A stretch of DNA of 15,549 bases from Candidatus Magasanikiibacteriota bacterium (GCA_026396535.1 JAPLWP010000149.1:1-15549), one strand, 5' to 3'. Shown: positions 1 through 6,698, counted from the stretch's first letter. A program made the numbers and translations. Notes: generated by a model not told the origin, from the sequence alone.

Positions 1-374
1 GTACCACCAAGAATTGCCAAAGGAGCATACATGTTGGCAAAAGAACCATTCAAATGTACGGTCAAAATAGCTACGATCATGATTATAGACAACCAAGCAG
101 CTGCATAGGAAGCAAAAACACCTAACACCAACATCGCACCACCAACCACTTCAGCCAAACCTACAAAATATGCCCAAAAAGAACCGGCAGATTCTGGACC
201 AATCAATTTGCCCATCATACCACTCACCATGGCGTGGTTTGCACCCAATTTTCCGTAACCAGCGTAAATAAAAATAGCACCCAAAGCCAGGCGCAAAGCC
301 AAAAGACCAAAATCTTTCATTTTACCGTGTACGCAGGACATGGCATCTGATTTATGACACATAGTGTATTGCAT
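1..374 (-). CDS. DoxX family membrane protein (partial, C-terminus beyond window)
   Basis: The gene runs off the left edge, so only about 124 N-terminal residues are visible. From residue 19 the sequence reads MKDFGLLALRLALGAIFIYA, followed by YGKLG and three further hydrophobic helices (around FVGLAEVVGGAMLVLGVFA and AAWLSIIMIVAILTV), the pattern of DoxX family four-helix membrane proteins. In-frame ATGs occur at 374, 362, 341 and 320, none with an SD. I chose 374 because it lies just downstream of a good promoter and follows an AT-rich stretch. The extension contains MCHKSDAMSCVHGKM, with paired Cys/His, which could bind a metal; if translation starts at 320 this segment is absent. DoxX proteins are linked to redox and thiol stress in other bacteria; the role here is unknown. 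A second DoxX-like gene lies at 4469. Confidence 0.8.
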   Translation of the reverse strand, partial: MQYTMCHKSDAMSCVHGKMKDFGLLALRLALGAIFIYAGYGKLGANHAMVSGMMGKLIGPESAGSFWAYFVGLAEVVGGAMLVLGVFASYAAAWLSIIMIVAILTVHLNGSFANMYAPLAILGG

Positions 375-399
375 AATAATTAAATTAATACTAGATTGG

Positions 400-428
400 A
401 TTATACCAAAAGATAGCTTTTTCGTAAA
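400..428 (-). promoter_or_regulatory. Promoter for the DoxX gene
   Basis: On the minus strand there is a perfect TATAAT (400-405) preceded by TG one base upstream (extended -10), and TTTACG (423-428) 17 nt upstream as a weak -35. Transcription would start near 393, leaving about 20 nt before the ATG at 374. Confidence 0.6.
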
Positions 429-494
429 TACTTCGTACCCACACCAACTTTCTTTAAAATATGAAATAAATTTCGAAGTTGGTTGTATTATAGT

Positions 495-563
495 TAAGAC
501 TGCACGGATGAATCCGTCATCTGATCAATACTTGCTGAATCTGCTCCTTTACGGGAGCAGATT
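495..563. other. Two adjacent hairpins in the DoxX/ALDH intergenic gap
   Basis: The gap between the DoxX start and the ALDH stop holds no convincing gene. It contains a small hairpin ACGGA-TGAA-TCCGT and a perfect 10-bp hairpin AATCTGCTCC (538-547) / GGAGCAGATT (554-563) with a 6-nt loop. Neither is followed by a T-run on either strand, so they are not obvious terminators. A short structured RNA or a processing site is possible. Confidence 0.4.
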
Positions 564-570
564 TGCATTT

Positions 571-595
571 AAAAAAGCAGCCTGATTTATCAAGG
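571..595 (-). terminator. Probable terminator of the ALS-ALDH operon
   Basis: Reading the minus strand just past the ALDH stop, a short stem CC(T)TGA-TAAA-TCAGG is followed by CTGC and six T residues (571-576). The stem is weak (5 bp with a bulge), so this is a modest call based on position and the U-tract. Confidence 0.4.
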
Positions 596-609
596 TGCAT
601 TTTGTTATT

Positions 610-1980
610 TTATTTCTCTATTACCACCGTCTTTACGTTCACAAATTCACGAATACCGTATGAACCAAGTTCGCGGCCATAGCCAGATTTCTTAATACCA
701 CCAAACGGCAAGCGCACATCAGATTTCATCGCGCCGTTTATATAGATACTACCACTCTCCAGCTGTACGGCCATCTCTTTGGCTTTGTCTAAATCCGCCG
801 TCCAAACTGTAGCTCCCAAACCATATGGAGAATCATTAGCAATTTTTATTGCTTCCTGTGAATTTTTTACTACAATAATCGGAGCGACTGGACCAAAGAC
901 TTCTTCATCACACAACGACATACCTTGCTTCACACCGCTCACTACTGTCGGCAAATAAAAAATTCCGACCTCCCCTACTCGACTACCACCAAATTCCAAT
1001 TTGGCACCCATAGCCAAAGTTCTTTGTACTTGATTATCAATTTCTTTTAGCGCACTTTCGTTCACTAGCGGACCGACATTGGTGTCAGCGTCCATAGGAT
1101 CGCCCACTTTAAATTCTGAAAAAGCTTTCACCATACCGGCAGTAAATTCCGCCGCAACAGATTCTTCCACAATAAATCTTTTGGAAGCGATACAACTTTG
1201 ACCAACATTATTTTGCATTCTAGCCGTAACTGCGGCTTGGATAGCTCCAGGAATATCCGCGTCAGCGAGCACGATAAACGGATCGCTGCCACCCAATTCC
1301 AAAACACATTTTTTTAAAGCCTTACCAGCTGCGCTAGCCACCTGGGTTCCGGCAAATTCACTACCGGTCAAAGTCACGGCCGCGATTCTATCATCCAAAA
1401 TTATTTTTTCTACCGCACCCGAACCAATTAATAATGTTTGAAAAACTCCGACCGGAAATCCACATTCAGAAAAAATCTCTTCCATCTTTAGCGCGCAACG
1501 CGGCACATTGGAAGCGTGTTTGAGTAGCCCTACATTTCCAGCCATAATTGCCGGAGCAGCAAAACGAAACACCTGCCAAAAAGGAAAATTCCAAGGCATC
1601 ACAGCGAGCACTGGACCTAGTGGATCAAAGCGCACAAAACTTTCTTTGGCTTGTGTAGCAATAACATCTGGTGCCAAAAATTTATCGGCATTGTCGGCAT
1701 AATAGTCACAAACGCTGGCACATTTTTCTATTTCACCTTGACCGGCTTTGAGCACTTTGCCCATCTCTTGCGCCATCAATACTGCCAATTCTTCTTTTTG
1801 CTCACGCAATTTAGTTGCCACTTTTTTCATCAAAGACGCTCGTTCGCTCATACCAGTTTGGCGCCAAGAAACAAAAGCTGAAGTGGCGAGAGATAATTTT
1901 TGTTCTATATCTTCACTGTTAAGTTCGTTAAATTGAGCAAACACTTCGCCCGTAGCCGGGCTTTGAGAAATTATAGCCAT
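610..1980 (-). CDS. NAD(P)-dependent aldehyde dehydrogenase, succinate-semialdehyde dehydrogenase (Sad/GabD1-like)
   Basis: A complete 456-aa aldehyde dehydrogenase of the short SSADH subgroup (about 455-460 aa). The signature MPWNFPFWQVFRFAAPA (128-144) is characteristic of Sad/GabD1-type enzymes. Visible catalytic parts are Asn131, Lys154, TGS at 205-207, the general base Glu228 in LELGG, the nucleophile Cys263 in GQSC, and EEVFGP near the C-terminus. The expected reaction is oxidation of succinate semialdehyde to succinate with NAD(P)+, though related enzymes accept other aldehydes. Its ATG lies 1 nt after the stop of the upstream ThDP enzyme gene, so the two are co-transcribed and probably translationally coupled. 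This suggests it consumes an aldehyde made by that enzyme or a linked pathway. No own promoter or SD is seen. Substrate specificity is inferred, not proven. Confidence 0.9.
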   Translation of the reverse strand: MAIISQSPATGEVFAQFNELNSEDIEQKLSLATSAFVSWRQTGMSERASLMKKVATKLREQKEELAVLMAQEMGKVLKAGQGEIEKCASVCDYYADNADKFLAPDVIATQAKESFVRFDPLGPVLAVMPWNFPFWQVFRFAAPAIMAGNVGLLKHASNVPRCALKMEEIFSECGFPVGVFQTLLIGSGAVEKIILDDRIAAVTLTGSEFAGTQVASAAGKALKKCVLELGGSDPFIVLADADIPGAIQAAVTARMQNNVGQSCIASKRFIVEESVAAEFTAGMVKAFSEFKVGDPMDADTNVGPLVNESALKEIDNQVQRTLAMGAKLEFGGSRVGEVGIFYLPTVVSGVKQGMSLCDEEVFGPVAPIIVVKNSQEAIKIANDSPYGLGATVWTADLDKAKEMAVQLESGSIYINGAMKSDVRLPFGGIKKSGYGRELGSYGIREFVNVKTVVIEK

Positions 1981-1981
1981 A

Positions 1982-3622
1982 TTATAAATTTTTAGTTTTC
2001 TCTTTTAACTCTTTATCAAAAACCAAAATATTTTCACTATAATCTATCGGGCAATCAATAAGCCAAACCCCGCCACTCTCTAGCGCGTGTTTTAATTTTT
2101 TACTAAACTCGGCGGCATTCTCTACACGCGTGCCGTGCGCGCCAAAACTTTCAGCAAATTTTACAAAATCTGGATTGCTAAATTCTAACGCAAAATTATC
2201 AAAGTCCGCGCCCTGCTGTTTCCATTTGATCATACCATAGCCATTGTCATTAACAATCACTACTACCAAATTTAATTTCAATCGAATAGCGGTTTCAATT
2301 TCTTGTGACGACATCATCAATCCACCATCACCCACGAGTGCTACCACTGCTTTATCTGGAAATAAAATTTTGGCACCCATTGCTCCTGGTAATCCCGCAC
2401 CCATCGTAGCCAAAGCATTGTCGAGCAGCACCGTATTTTGCGCATGAGCATTATAGCTTCGCGCAATCCACAATTTATACATACCATTGTCTAGAGCCAA
2501 GATACCATCGTTTGGCAAAGTAGCCTGCAAGTCAGCCACCAATCGCTGTGGCTTCAGAGGAAAACTATCATCCTTACTTTTTTCATTGATGTGTTCCTGT
2601 AATTTATTTTTCAAATTGAAAAAATATTCAAAATTCCATTTTTTTGAAGGAATAATATCTTCAGTCAAAGCCCAAATCGAATGAGCCAAATCTCCCACTA
2701 CTTCCAGAGTAGGAATATAAACATCATCAACATCCGCTTCATTAAAATTCAGATGAATCACATTGCGCTCTTGCGAACTCAAAACTACTGGCGGCTTTTC
2801 ATTAATATTATGTCCTACCACCAATACACAATCGGATTTTTCTAGCATTTTGTGTACAAAATCTCCGGCACTTAGAGCTGTGGTGCCCAAATAAAGTTCC
2901 GACGCTTCATCAATCACACCCTTACCCATCTGAGTAGAGATAAACGGAATTTTTGTTTTATCCAAAAAGGCTTGCAGATGTTTGCGTACCAATTTACGAT
3001 TGGCACCAGCGGCTACCAACACTATTGGCGACTTGGATTCTTTGAGTAATTCCAAAGCCATATTTATCGCTTTTGGATCTGGACCAGCGCGACGAATTTT
3101 CACTGGCAAAATTGGCGCAACATCACTTTCTTCTACCGCAATATCTTCTGGTAATTCCAAATGCACCGCACCCGGCAATTCGGATTCAGCTACTTTAAAA
3201 GCCTGGCGAATAAGAGATGGAATACGATCAGCACTAACAATGGTTTCAGACATTTTGGTCAGCGGAGTCATCATCTGCACAATATCCACAATTTGGAATC
3301 GGCCCTGTTTGCTTTTGCGAATAGGTTTTTGGCCAGTAATGACCAGTAGTGGCATACCGCCCAGCTGGGCATAAGCTACACCAGTGACCAAATTGGTAGC
3401 ACCGGGCCCTAAGGTGGACAGAGCCACGCCAGCTTTTCCGGTCAAACGGCCAAAAGTAGCAGCCATAAAAACCGCGGCCTGTTCATGGCGGGTAGTGATA
3501 AATTTAATGCTAGATTCTCGCATAGATTCCAGCAGATCTAAATTCTCTTCTCCGGGTACGCCAAACACATATTTTACCCCTTCCGCCTCCAAACATTTTA
3601 CGAATAAATCAGATGCTTTCAT
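1982..3622 (-). CDS. Acetolactate-synthase-type ThDP-dependent enzyme (large subunit family)
   Basis: A complete 546-aa thiamine diphosphate enzyme. The N-terminal PYR domain carries VFGVPGEENLDLLES and the catalytic Glu47 in TTRHEQAA; a central domain follows; the C-terminal PP domain has the ThDP/Mg motif GDGG (431-434) ending in VNDN (457-460). It aligns by eye with stand-alone acetolactate synthase large subunits, which condense two pyruvates to 2-acetolactate. No small regulatory subunit gene and no other branched-chain amino acid gene is nearby. Instead an SSADH-type gene follows 1 nt downstream. In cyanobacteria a gene with the same annotation beside SSADH encodes 2-oxoglutarate decarboxylase, so that activity is an alternative here. 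The ATG at 3622 has no SD (preceded by a T-run). Confidence 0.88.
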   Translation of the reverse strand: MKASDLFVKCLEAEGVKYVFGVPGEENLDLLESMRESSIKFITTRHEQAAVFMAATFGRLTGKAGVALSTLGPGATNLVTGVAYAQLGGMPLLVITGQKPIRKSKQGRFQIVDIVQMMTPLTKMSETIVSADRIPSLIRQAFKVAESELPGAVHLELPEDIAVEESDVAPILPVKIRRAGPDPKAINMALELLKESKSPIVLVAAGANRKLVRKHLQAFLDKTKIPFISTQMGKGVIDEASELYLGTTALSAGDFVHKMLEKSDCVLVVGHNINEKPPVVLSSQERNVIHLNFNEADVDDVYIPTLEVVGDLAHSIWALTEDIIPSKKWNFEYFFNLKNKLQEHINEKSKDDSFPLKPQRLVADLQATLPNDGILALDNGMYKLWIARSYNAHAQNTVLLDNALATMGAGLPGAMGAKILFPDKAVVALVGDGGLMMSSQEIETAIRLKLNLVVVIVNDNGYGMIKWKQQGADFDNFALEFSNPDFVKFAESFGAHGTRVENAAEFSKKLKHALESGGVWLIDCPIDYSENILVFDKELKEKTKNL

Positions 3623-3660
3623 AAAAAAGATTAAAATTTTACCCTATTATCTTACACATT

Positions 3661-3690
3661 ATTATAATTTTAAACAAGACCCAAACTCAA
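3661..3690 (-). promoter_or_regulatory. Promoter of the ALS-ALDH operon
   Basis: Minus strand TTGAGT (3685-3690), an 18-nt spacer, then a perfect TATAAT (3661-3666). The leader to the ATG at 3622 would be about 30 nt. Confidence 0.6.
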
Positions 3691-3737
3691 TGAAATAAAG
3701 TACGCTTCTGCGCTGTATTTAGACGGTGGATAGTGCC

Positions 3738-3777
3738 CAATTTTAAAATTGCTTTACGAAAAAAAATGGACTATACT
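3738..3777 (+). promoter_or_regulatory. Promoter with overlapping palindrome for the cupredoxin gene
   Basis: TTGCTT (3749-3754), a 17-nt spacer and TATACT (3772-3777) form a good sigma70-type promoter about 33 nt before the cupredoxin ATG. A perfect 14-bp palindrome CAATTTTAAAATTG (3738-3751) overlaps the first bases of the -35, a position where a repressor could act. No regulator gene is adjacent. Confidence 0.55.
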
Positions 3778-3810
3778 ACCTAATAGAATTTATTCAATTA
3801 ATTAAAAAAT

Positions 3811-4407
3811 ATGCAGAAAAAACAGTTGGGTTTGTTGGCAGGCACAGTGACTGCCTTGATGCTCATGGGAGCAGGCTGTAATTCAAATGGTTCTATCAAC
3901 ACTACCAACCAGGTACAGCCAACTCAAGATGACCAAAAAAATATCACTACCTCAGTACAACAATCCAATGAAATCAGCGATGACAAAATAAAACAATCCG
4001 ATGAAAAAAATGACGATAAAAATGAAAACGACAATGACAATGAAAATGAAAAAGAGGACTCCAACCCAAAAGTAAAAGTAAGCGCAAGCACTACGGCTGA
4101 AGTAAAAGTACCACCGGTAGCTAGTCAGTCGCCAGTAAAAGAATTTACTATCACTGCCAAAGATTGGAAGTTCACTCCTGGAAACATAACTGTAAAAAAG
4201 GGTGATAAAGTCCGACTGAAAATCACCAGTGTAGATGTTGAACACAGTTTCGTACTCAAAGATTACAATCTCAACGTTCAACTTGATCCAGGTCAGACTC
4301 AGGTAGTAGAATTTATCGCCGACAAAGCCGGTACCTTTAGCTTCCGTTGTGGCGTACCTTGTGGCGAAGGTCACAAAGAAATGACGGGTACTTTGACCGT
4401 TCAATAA
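3811..4407 (+). CDS. Lipoprotein with CuA-type (COX2-like) cupredoxin domain
   Basis: A 198-aa exported protein. Residues 1-22 are a hydrophobic signal ending in LMGAGC, a likely lipidation site at Cys23. Residues 40-105 form a low-complexity Asp/Glu/Asn/Lys-rich linker, probably a surface stalk. Residues 109-198 form a cupredoxin domain with His145 (VEHSF) and the C-terminal cluster RCGVPCGEGHKEM, which gives Cys180, Cys184, His188 and Met191. The spacing C-x3-C-x3-H-x2-M is that of the dinuclear CuA site of cytochrome oxidase subunit II and nitrous oxide reductase; the Glu usually between the cysteines (a backbone carbonyl ligand) is replaced. No oxidase subunit is encoded nearby, so a stand-alone extracytoplasmic electron carrier or copper-binding role is inferred. 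Convergent with the DoxX/cytochrome b5 operon. Confidence 0.87.
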   Translation: MQKKQLGLLAGTVTALMLMGAGCNSNGSINTTNQVQPTQDDQKNITTSVQQSNEISDDKIKQSDEKNDDKNENDNDNENEKEDSNPKVKVSASTTAEVKVPPVASQSPVKEFTITAKDWKFTPGNITVKKGDKVRLKITSVDVEHSFVLKDYNLNVQLDPGQTQVVEFIADKAGTFSFRCGVPCGEGHKEMTGTLTVQ

Positions 4408-4425
4408 TTAAAAGAACTATTAAAA

Positions 4426-4452
4426 AAATATCCCGATTGAATCGGGATATTT
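4426..4452. terminator. Bidirectional intrinsic terminator
   Basis: A perfect 12-bp stem AAATATCCCGAT (4426-4437) / ATCGGGATATTT (4441-4452) with a 3-nt loop and A/T runs on both sides. It lies between the convergent cupredoxin gene and DoxX gene and should terminate both. Confidence 0.9.
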
Positions 4453-4468
4453 TTTATTTTATATTATA

Positions 4469-4864
4469 TTATTTCACTATCACTTCAGTCTCTTTTTTAT
4501 CCAAACAATATTCGTCTTGGCCAATAATAAATACTGCAATCAAAGCAAAACTTAAACCAAAATCACGCACACCGGTTGGGCTGGCCCCAAAACTTTCAGC
4601 AATTACCAATAAATGCACAGCCAAAAGTAGAGCCACATAGCGAGAATAAACTCCTAGCGCTAGTAGTAAAGACGCCACAATTTCAAAACTACCATTGAGA
4701 TAGATCATCACTGCCCGACTAAAAGGCGAAATCCCCACTGCCCAAGTCGGAATAAGATTTACCCATTGTGCCGGATTGGTAACTTGAGAAGCTCCAAACC
4801 AGGCCATCACGGCCGCCAAACTCAAGCGTAAAAATAAAGAACCAACCGAAGGGTAATTTTTCAT
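4469..4864 (-). CDS. DoxX-like four-helix membrane protein
   Basis: A 131-aa membrane protein with the DoxX layout. A first helix near LFLRLSLAAVMAWFGASQV is followed by a loop ending in WVNLIPTWAV, a helix around VMIYLNGSFEIVASLLLALGV, then YVALLLAVHLLVIAESFG and a last helix FGLSFALIAVFIIG. The C-terminal tail is charged and cytoplasmic-like. It is the second gene of a two-gene operon, 5 nt after the cytochrome b5 stop, which suggests the two act together at the membrane in electron transfer or redox stress. It is clearly diverged from the partial DoxX protein at the window start. No SD is seen. Confidence 0.8.
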   Translation of the reverse strand: MKNYPSVGSLFLRLSLAAVMAWFGASQVTNPAQWVNLIPTWAVGISPFSRAVMIYLNGSFEIVASLLLALGVYSRYVALLLAVHLLVIAESFGASPTGVRDFGLSFALIAVFIIGQDEYCLDKKETEVIVK

Positions 4865-4869
4865 AAAAA

Positions 4870-5247
4870 TTATTTTAAGACACCAATTTTAAAAGTTTCC
4901 AAAATTCTCGCTACCCGACCGCTGCCACTATGTTGATTATTGAAAGCCACCGAACCATCTTTGCCACACATACTCAAAATGGCATCTGAACCACCAGGAT
5001 GTGGAGAAATCCACGCACTCAAATCATAAACATTACCGTTAATAACGGCCCAGCAACTATTACTATCGCCATGAGCAGCCACCTGAGCCAAAGAATAACC
5101 TGAAGCGGTAGTCGTAGCCGAAGTATTAGTATTTGGAGTCGTAGTAGTTGTAATTGGTTTTTTCTGAGGAGCGGTCGACACCAAAAATATTGCACCTCCG
5201 ACTACTACCACTGCCAAAATTACTGCCATCAATTTTTGTTTATTCAT
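4870..5247 (-). CDS. Membrane-anchored cytochrome b5-like heme-binding protein
   Basis: A 125-aa protein with one N-terminal membrane anchor (about residues 7-25), a Thr-rich linker (30-50) and a cytochrome b5 domain from YSLAQVAAHG (51) to the end. The fold's hallmarks are present: CWAVINGNVYDLSAWISPHPGG with the first axial ligand His83 in HPGG, and a second candidate ligand His106 in FNNQHSGSGR. The ATG at 5247 was chosen over an upstream TTG at 5253, because ATG is the more usual start and lies immediately ahead of the signal-like helix. It is first in an operon with the DoxX gene. The domain should face outside, so it is a one-electron carrier candidate. The partner reductase is not in this window. 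Confidence 0.88.
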   Translation of the reverse strand: MNKQKLMAVILAVVVVGGAIFLVSTAPQKKPITTTTTPNTNTSATTTASGYSLAQVAAHGDSNSCWAVINGNVYDLSAWISPHPGGSDAILSMCGKDGSVAFNNQHSGSGRVARILETFKIGVLK

Positions 5248-5255
5248 AGACAACT

Positions 5256-5299
5256 ATTCTAATTAAATAGAATTATAGTTTTATTACAAATTATTTCAA
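5256..5299 (-). promoter_or_regulatory. Promoter and inverted repeat of the cytochrome b5-DoxX operon
   Basis: Minus strand TTGAAA (5294-5299), a 16-nt spacer and a perfect TATAAT (5272-5277). An inverted repeat ATTCTA-6nt-TAGAAT (5256-5273) overlaps the transcription start area and could be an operator; AT-rich chance pairing is possible. Confidence 0.55.
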
Positions 5300-5311
5300 A
5301 AAATATTTCAT

Positions 5312-5449
5312 TTAATTTATCTCCGGCTCATCCGCATCTGGCAACTTATCAGAAATACCATTGTCCAAAATACGTTTTCTGATTATTGCTTGTGCATCTT
5401 CCACAGAATACCAATCATTACTATTGCGATCCCAAATTTCAACACCCAT
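5312..5449 (-). CDS. Putative 45-aa acidic small protein
   Basis: An open frame from ATG 5449 to TAA 5312 starts MGVEIWDRNSNDWYSVEDAQ and ends in an acidic tail (LPDADEPEIN). It has Trp residues, a plausible amphipathic middle (AQAIIRKRIL) and fills an otherwise empty gap. No SD, no clear promoter and no recognised family. Composition looks protein-like rather than random, but the call rests on that alone. Confidence 0.5.
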   Translation of the reverse strand: MGVEIWDRNSNDWYSVEDAQAIIRKRILDNGISDKLPDADEPEIN

Positions 5450-5588
5450 ATAAAAAAATTAAATCAATTATGACTTATAATTTACCAGTCAGAGCCAAAA
5501 TAGTCAAAGTTGACAACTCCCTAGTAAAAATTTTGTAGCAGGCCTATGATATAAGCATGGGAGAGATTAAATTTTACCCTCTTGTTAT

Positions 5589-6239
5589 ATGAGTATTAAA
5601 ATGTTTATAAAAATATCAATCTATTTGTTGTTTAGTATTGGTATTATTGCCCTAATTTTACCAGTTCGATGGTTTCCTTCTTTTTATGATGTGAGGTATA
5701 TGGGAGTAGGTACATTGGCCGCGGCTACCATGATATTGTTTTTACCAAAACTTATAAAAGTAGAAGAAACTCACATCAAAGCTCATCAAAAAAATCATGC
5801 CGCCACTATGTTTGAATTTTTATTATCAGTGGTATTCGTGAGTAATGCTTTTGGAGATCTAGGACTTTATCAACTTTATAATTTAGGCATACCCTTTGAT
5901 AAAATTTTGCATTTCATAACGCCGCTTTTAAGTGTGATAATTTTATCTTTGGTATTACATCAAAGCTTTGAGATGAGACCTTACTACTCTATTGCTTTAG
6001 CCGCTTTAACGGTGATGAGCTGTATTATTGATTGGGAGTTTTATGAATACAGTATGGATGTCACTTTTCACACTCGTTTGTTTGGAGTGTACGGATCACA
6101 AATAGATGCGGACACAAAATATGATATCATTTGCGGAGTGTTGGGAAATATTATCGGCACTATTACCGTACTAAGAATTTATAAAAAAGAAAACCGTTCG
6201 CTACCCTATTCTACTGCTAAAAAATTAACAGCAAAATAG
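5589..6239 (+). CDS. Six-helix membrane protein, YjdF-like (DUF2238-type pattern)
   Basis: A 216-aa integral membrane protein with about six helices (roughly 8-25, 38-54, 73-95, 105-123, 132-148, 180-197). Between helices it carries conserved-looking polar motifs: FDKILHF near residue 105, DWEFYEYSMD near 148, and GSQIDADTKYDIICGVLGNIIG near 170-190. This D-K-x-x-H / W-E-x-x-E / D-x-x-x-D order resembles the YjdF (DUF2238) and VanZ-like membrane families, whose function is unsettled. The ATG at 5589 has no SD; a second in-frame ATG follows at codon 5. The last codons (SLPYSTAKK) and the stop lie inside the terminator hairpin. Confidence 0.75.
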   Translation: MSIKMFIKISIYLLFSIGIIALILPVRWFPSFYDVRYMGVGTLAAATMILFLPKLIKVEETHIKAHQKNHAATMFEFLLSVVFVSNAFGDLGLYQLYNLGIPFDKILHFITPLLSVIILSLVLHQSFEMRPYYSIALAALTVMSCIIDWEFYEYSMDVTFHTRLFGVYGSQIDADTKYDIICGVLGNIIGTITVLRIYKKENRSLPYSTAKKLTAK

Positions 6240-6260
6240 GTTGGTAGCGAACGGTTTTTT
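6191..6260. terminator. Long terminator hairpin spanning the end of the YjdF-like gene
   Basis: A perfect 15-bp stem, arms 6191-6205 and 6243-6257 with core CCGTTCGC/GCGAACGG, encloses a 37-nt loop with further pairing (CCTATT/AATAGG). On the plus strand it runs into a T-run ending at 6260; on the minus strand it is followed by TTTTCTTTTTTA, so it can stop both the YjdF-like gene and the GC-rich lipoprotein gene. The left arm is coding sequence. Confidence 0.85.
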
Positions 6261-6280
6261 ATTCCGTCCGTGCCTTCCTA

Positions 6281-6296
6281 TCCATCCGAAGATGGA
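6281..6296 (-). other. UUCG-tetraloop hairpin after the lipoprotein stop codon
   Basis: Six nt past the minus-strand TGA, TCCATC-TTCG-GATGGA forms a 6-bp stem capped by an extra-stable UUCG tetraloop. It lacks a T-run; 3'-end stabilisation of the mRNA is plausible. Confidence 0.5.
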
Positions 6297-6302
6297 GAGA
6301 CA

Positions 6303-6650
6303 TCACGCGCGCCACGCCTCATACGCGGCATACACCTGCTTGCCCGGGGGCACCAAGTAGTCACTGGGGGCAGAGTCCACCAGCTCCAGGTGCTGCGGAT
6401 CATCACCGATGTAGAACAGCCATGAATGGCCACTGAGACGATCCTCGTAGAGAGTCTCGCCGTTGGCAGTGATACCCACGACGTAGGGCGCGAACCGACC
6501 GTTGAGCGGCCGGTTTTCCACGAAGAACGTCATCCCCTTTTGACGCTTCAACATCTCAAGCATGGTCGGCTGACTGGACTGTCCAGCACACCCCACCAGG
6601 ACCAGAACACTACCACCACCCACCATCTTCAAGAAATCCCTGCGATTCAT
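6303..6650 (-). CDS. Putative Tat-type lipoprotein, GC-rich, unknown function
   Basis: A 115-aa protein starting MNRRDFLKMVGGGSVLVLVG, which combines a twin-arginine motif (RRDFLK, residues 3-8), a hydrophobic stretch and a lipobox LVGC with Cys at 22. The mature part has no Cys and reads as a small globular domain with MTFFVENRPLNGRFAPYVVG and HSWLFYIGDDP; I do not recognise a family. The ATG at 6650 was chosen because GGAGGTG ends 4 nt before it and the Tat signal begins there; a frame extending upstream to 6713 has none of this. Codons end overwhelmingly in G or C (CTG, GTG, CTC, TAC, ATC), unlike every neighbouring host gene, and the SD is far stronger. These are signs of transfer. Its leader carries an attenuator-like structure. 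Confidence 0.8.
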   Translation of the reverse strand: MNRRDFLKMVGGGSVLVLVGCAGQSSQPTMLEMLKRQKGMTFFVENRPLNGRFAPYVVGITANGETLYEDRLSGHSWLFYIGDDPQHLELVDSAPSDYLVPPGKQVYAAYEAWRA

Positions 6651-6653
6651 GCA

Positions 6654-6660
6654 CACCTCC
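6654..6660 (-). promoter_or_regulatory. Strong Shine-Dalgarno of the Tat lipoprotein gene
   Basis: GGAGGTG on the minus strand, ending 3 nt from the ATG at 6650 (GGAGG-5nt-ATG). This is the best ribosome binding site in the window and fixes the start codon. Confidence 0.85.
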
Positions 6661-6668
6661 ACCAAGAA

Positions 6669-6698
6669 CAAAAAGACGTCCTTGAGACAACAAGGACG
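6669..6698 (-). terminator. Terminator-like hairpin in the leader of the Tat lipoprotein gene
   Basis: Minus strand CGTCCTTG (6691-6698), loop TTGTCT, CAAGGACG (6677-6684), then TCTTTTTG. The perfect 8-bp stem plus U-rich tail sits just upstream of the SD, the position of a transcription attenuator. Its 5' half is also the base of the larger competing hairpin. Confidence 0.65.

Noticed and set aside
364-585. 73-aa plus-strand frame in the DoxX/ALDH gap
   Set aside because: It overlaps the DoxX promoter and both hairpins, has no SD and reads as translated intergenic AT-rich sequence.
3952-4404. 150-aa minus-strand frame antisense to the cupredoxin gene
   Set aside because: Phe/Tyr/Ile-rich shadow of the charged linker codons; the plus-strand protein has clear domain motifs.
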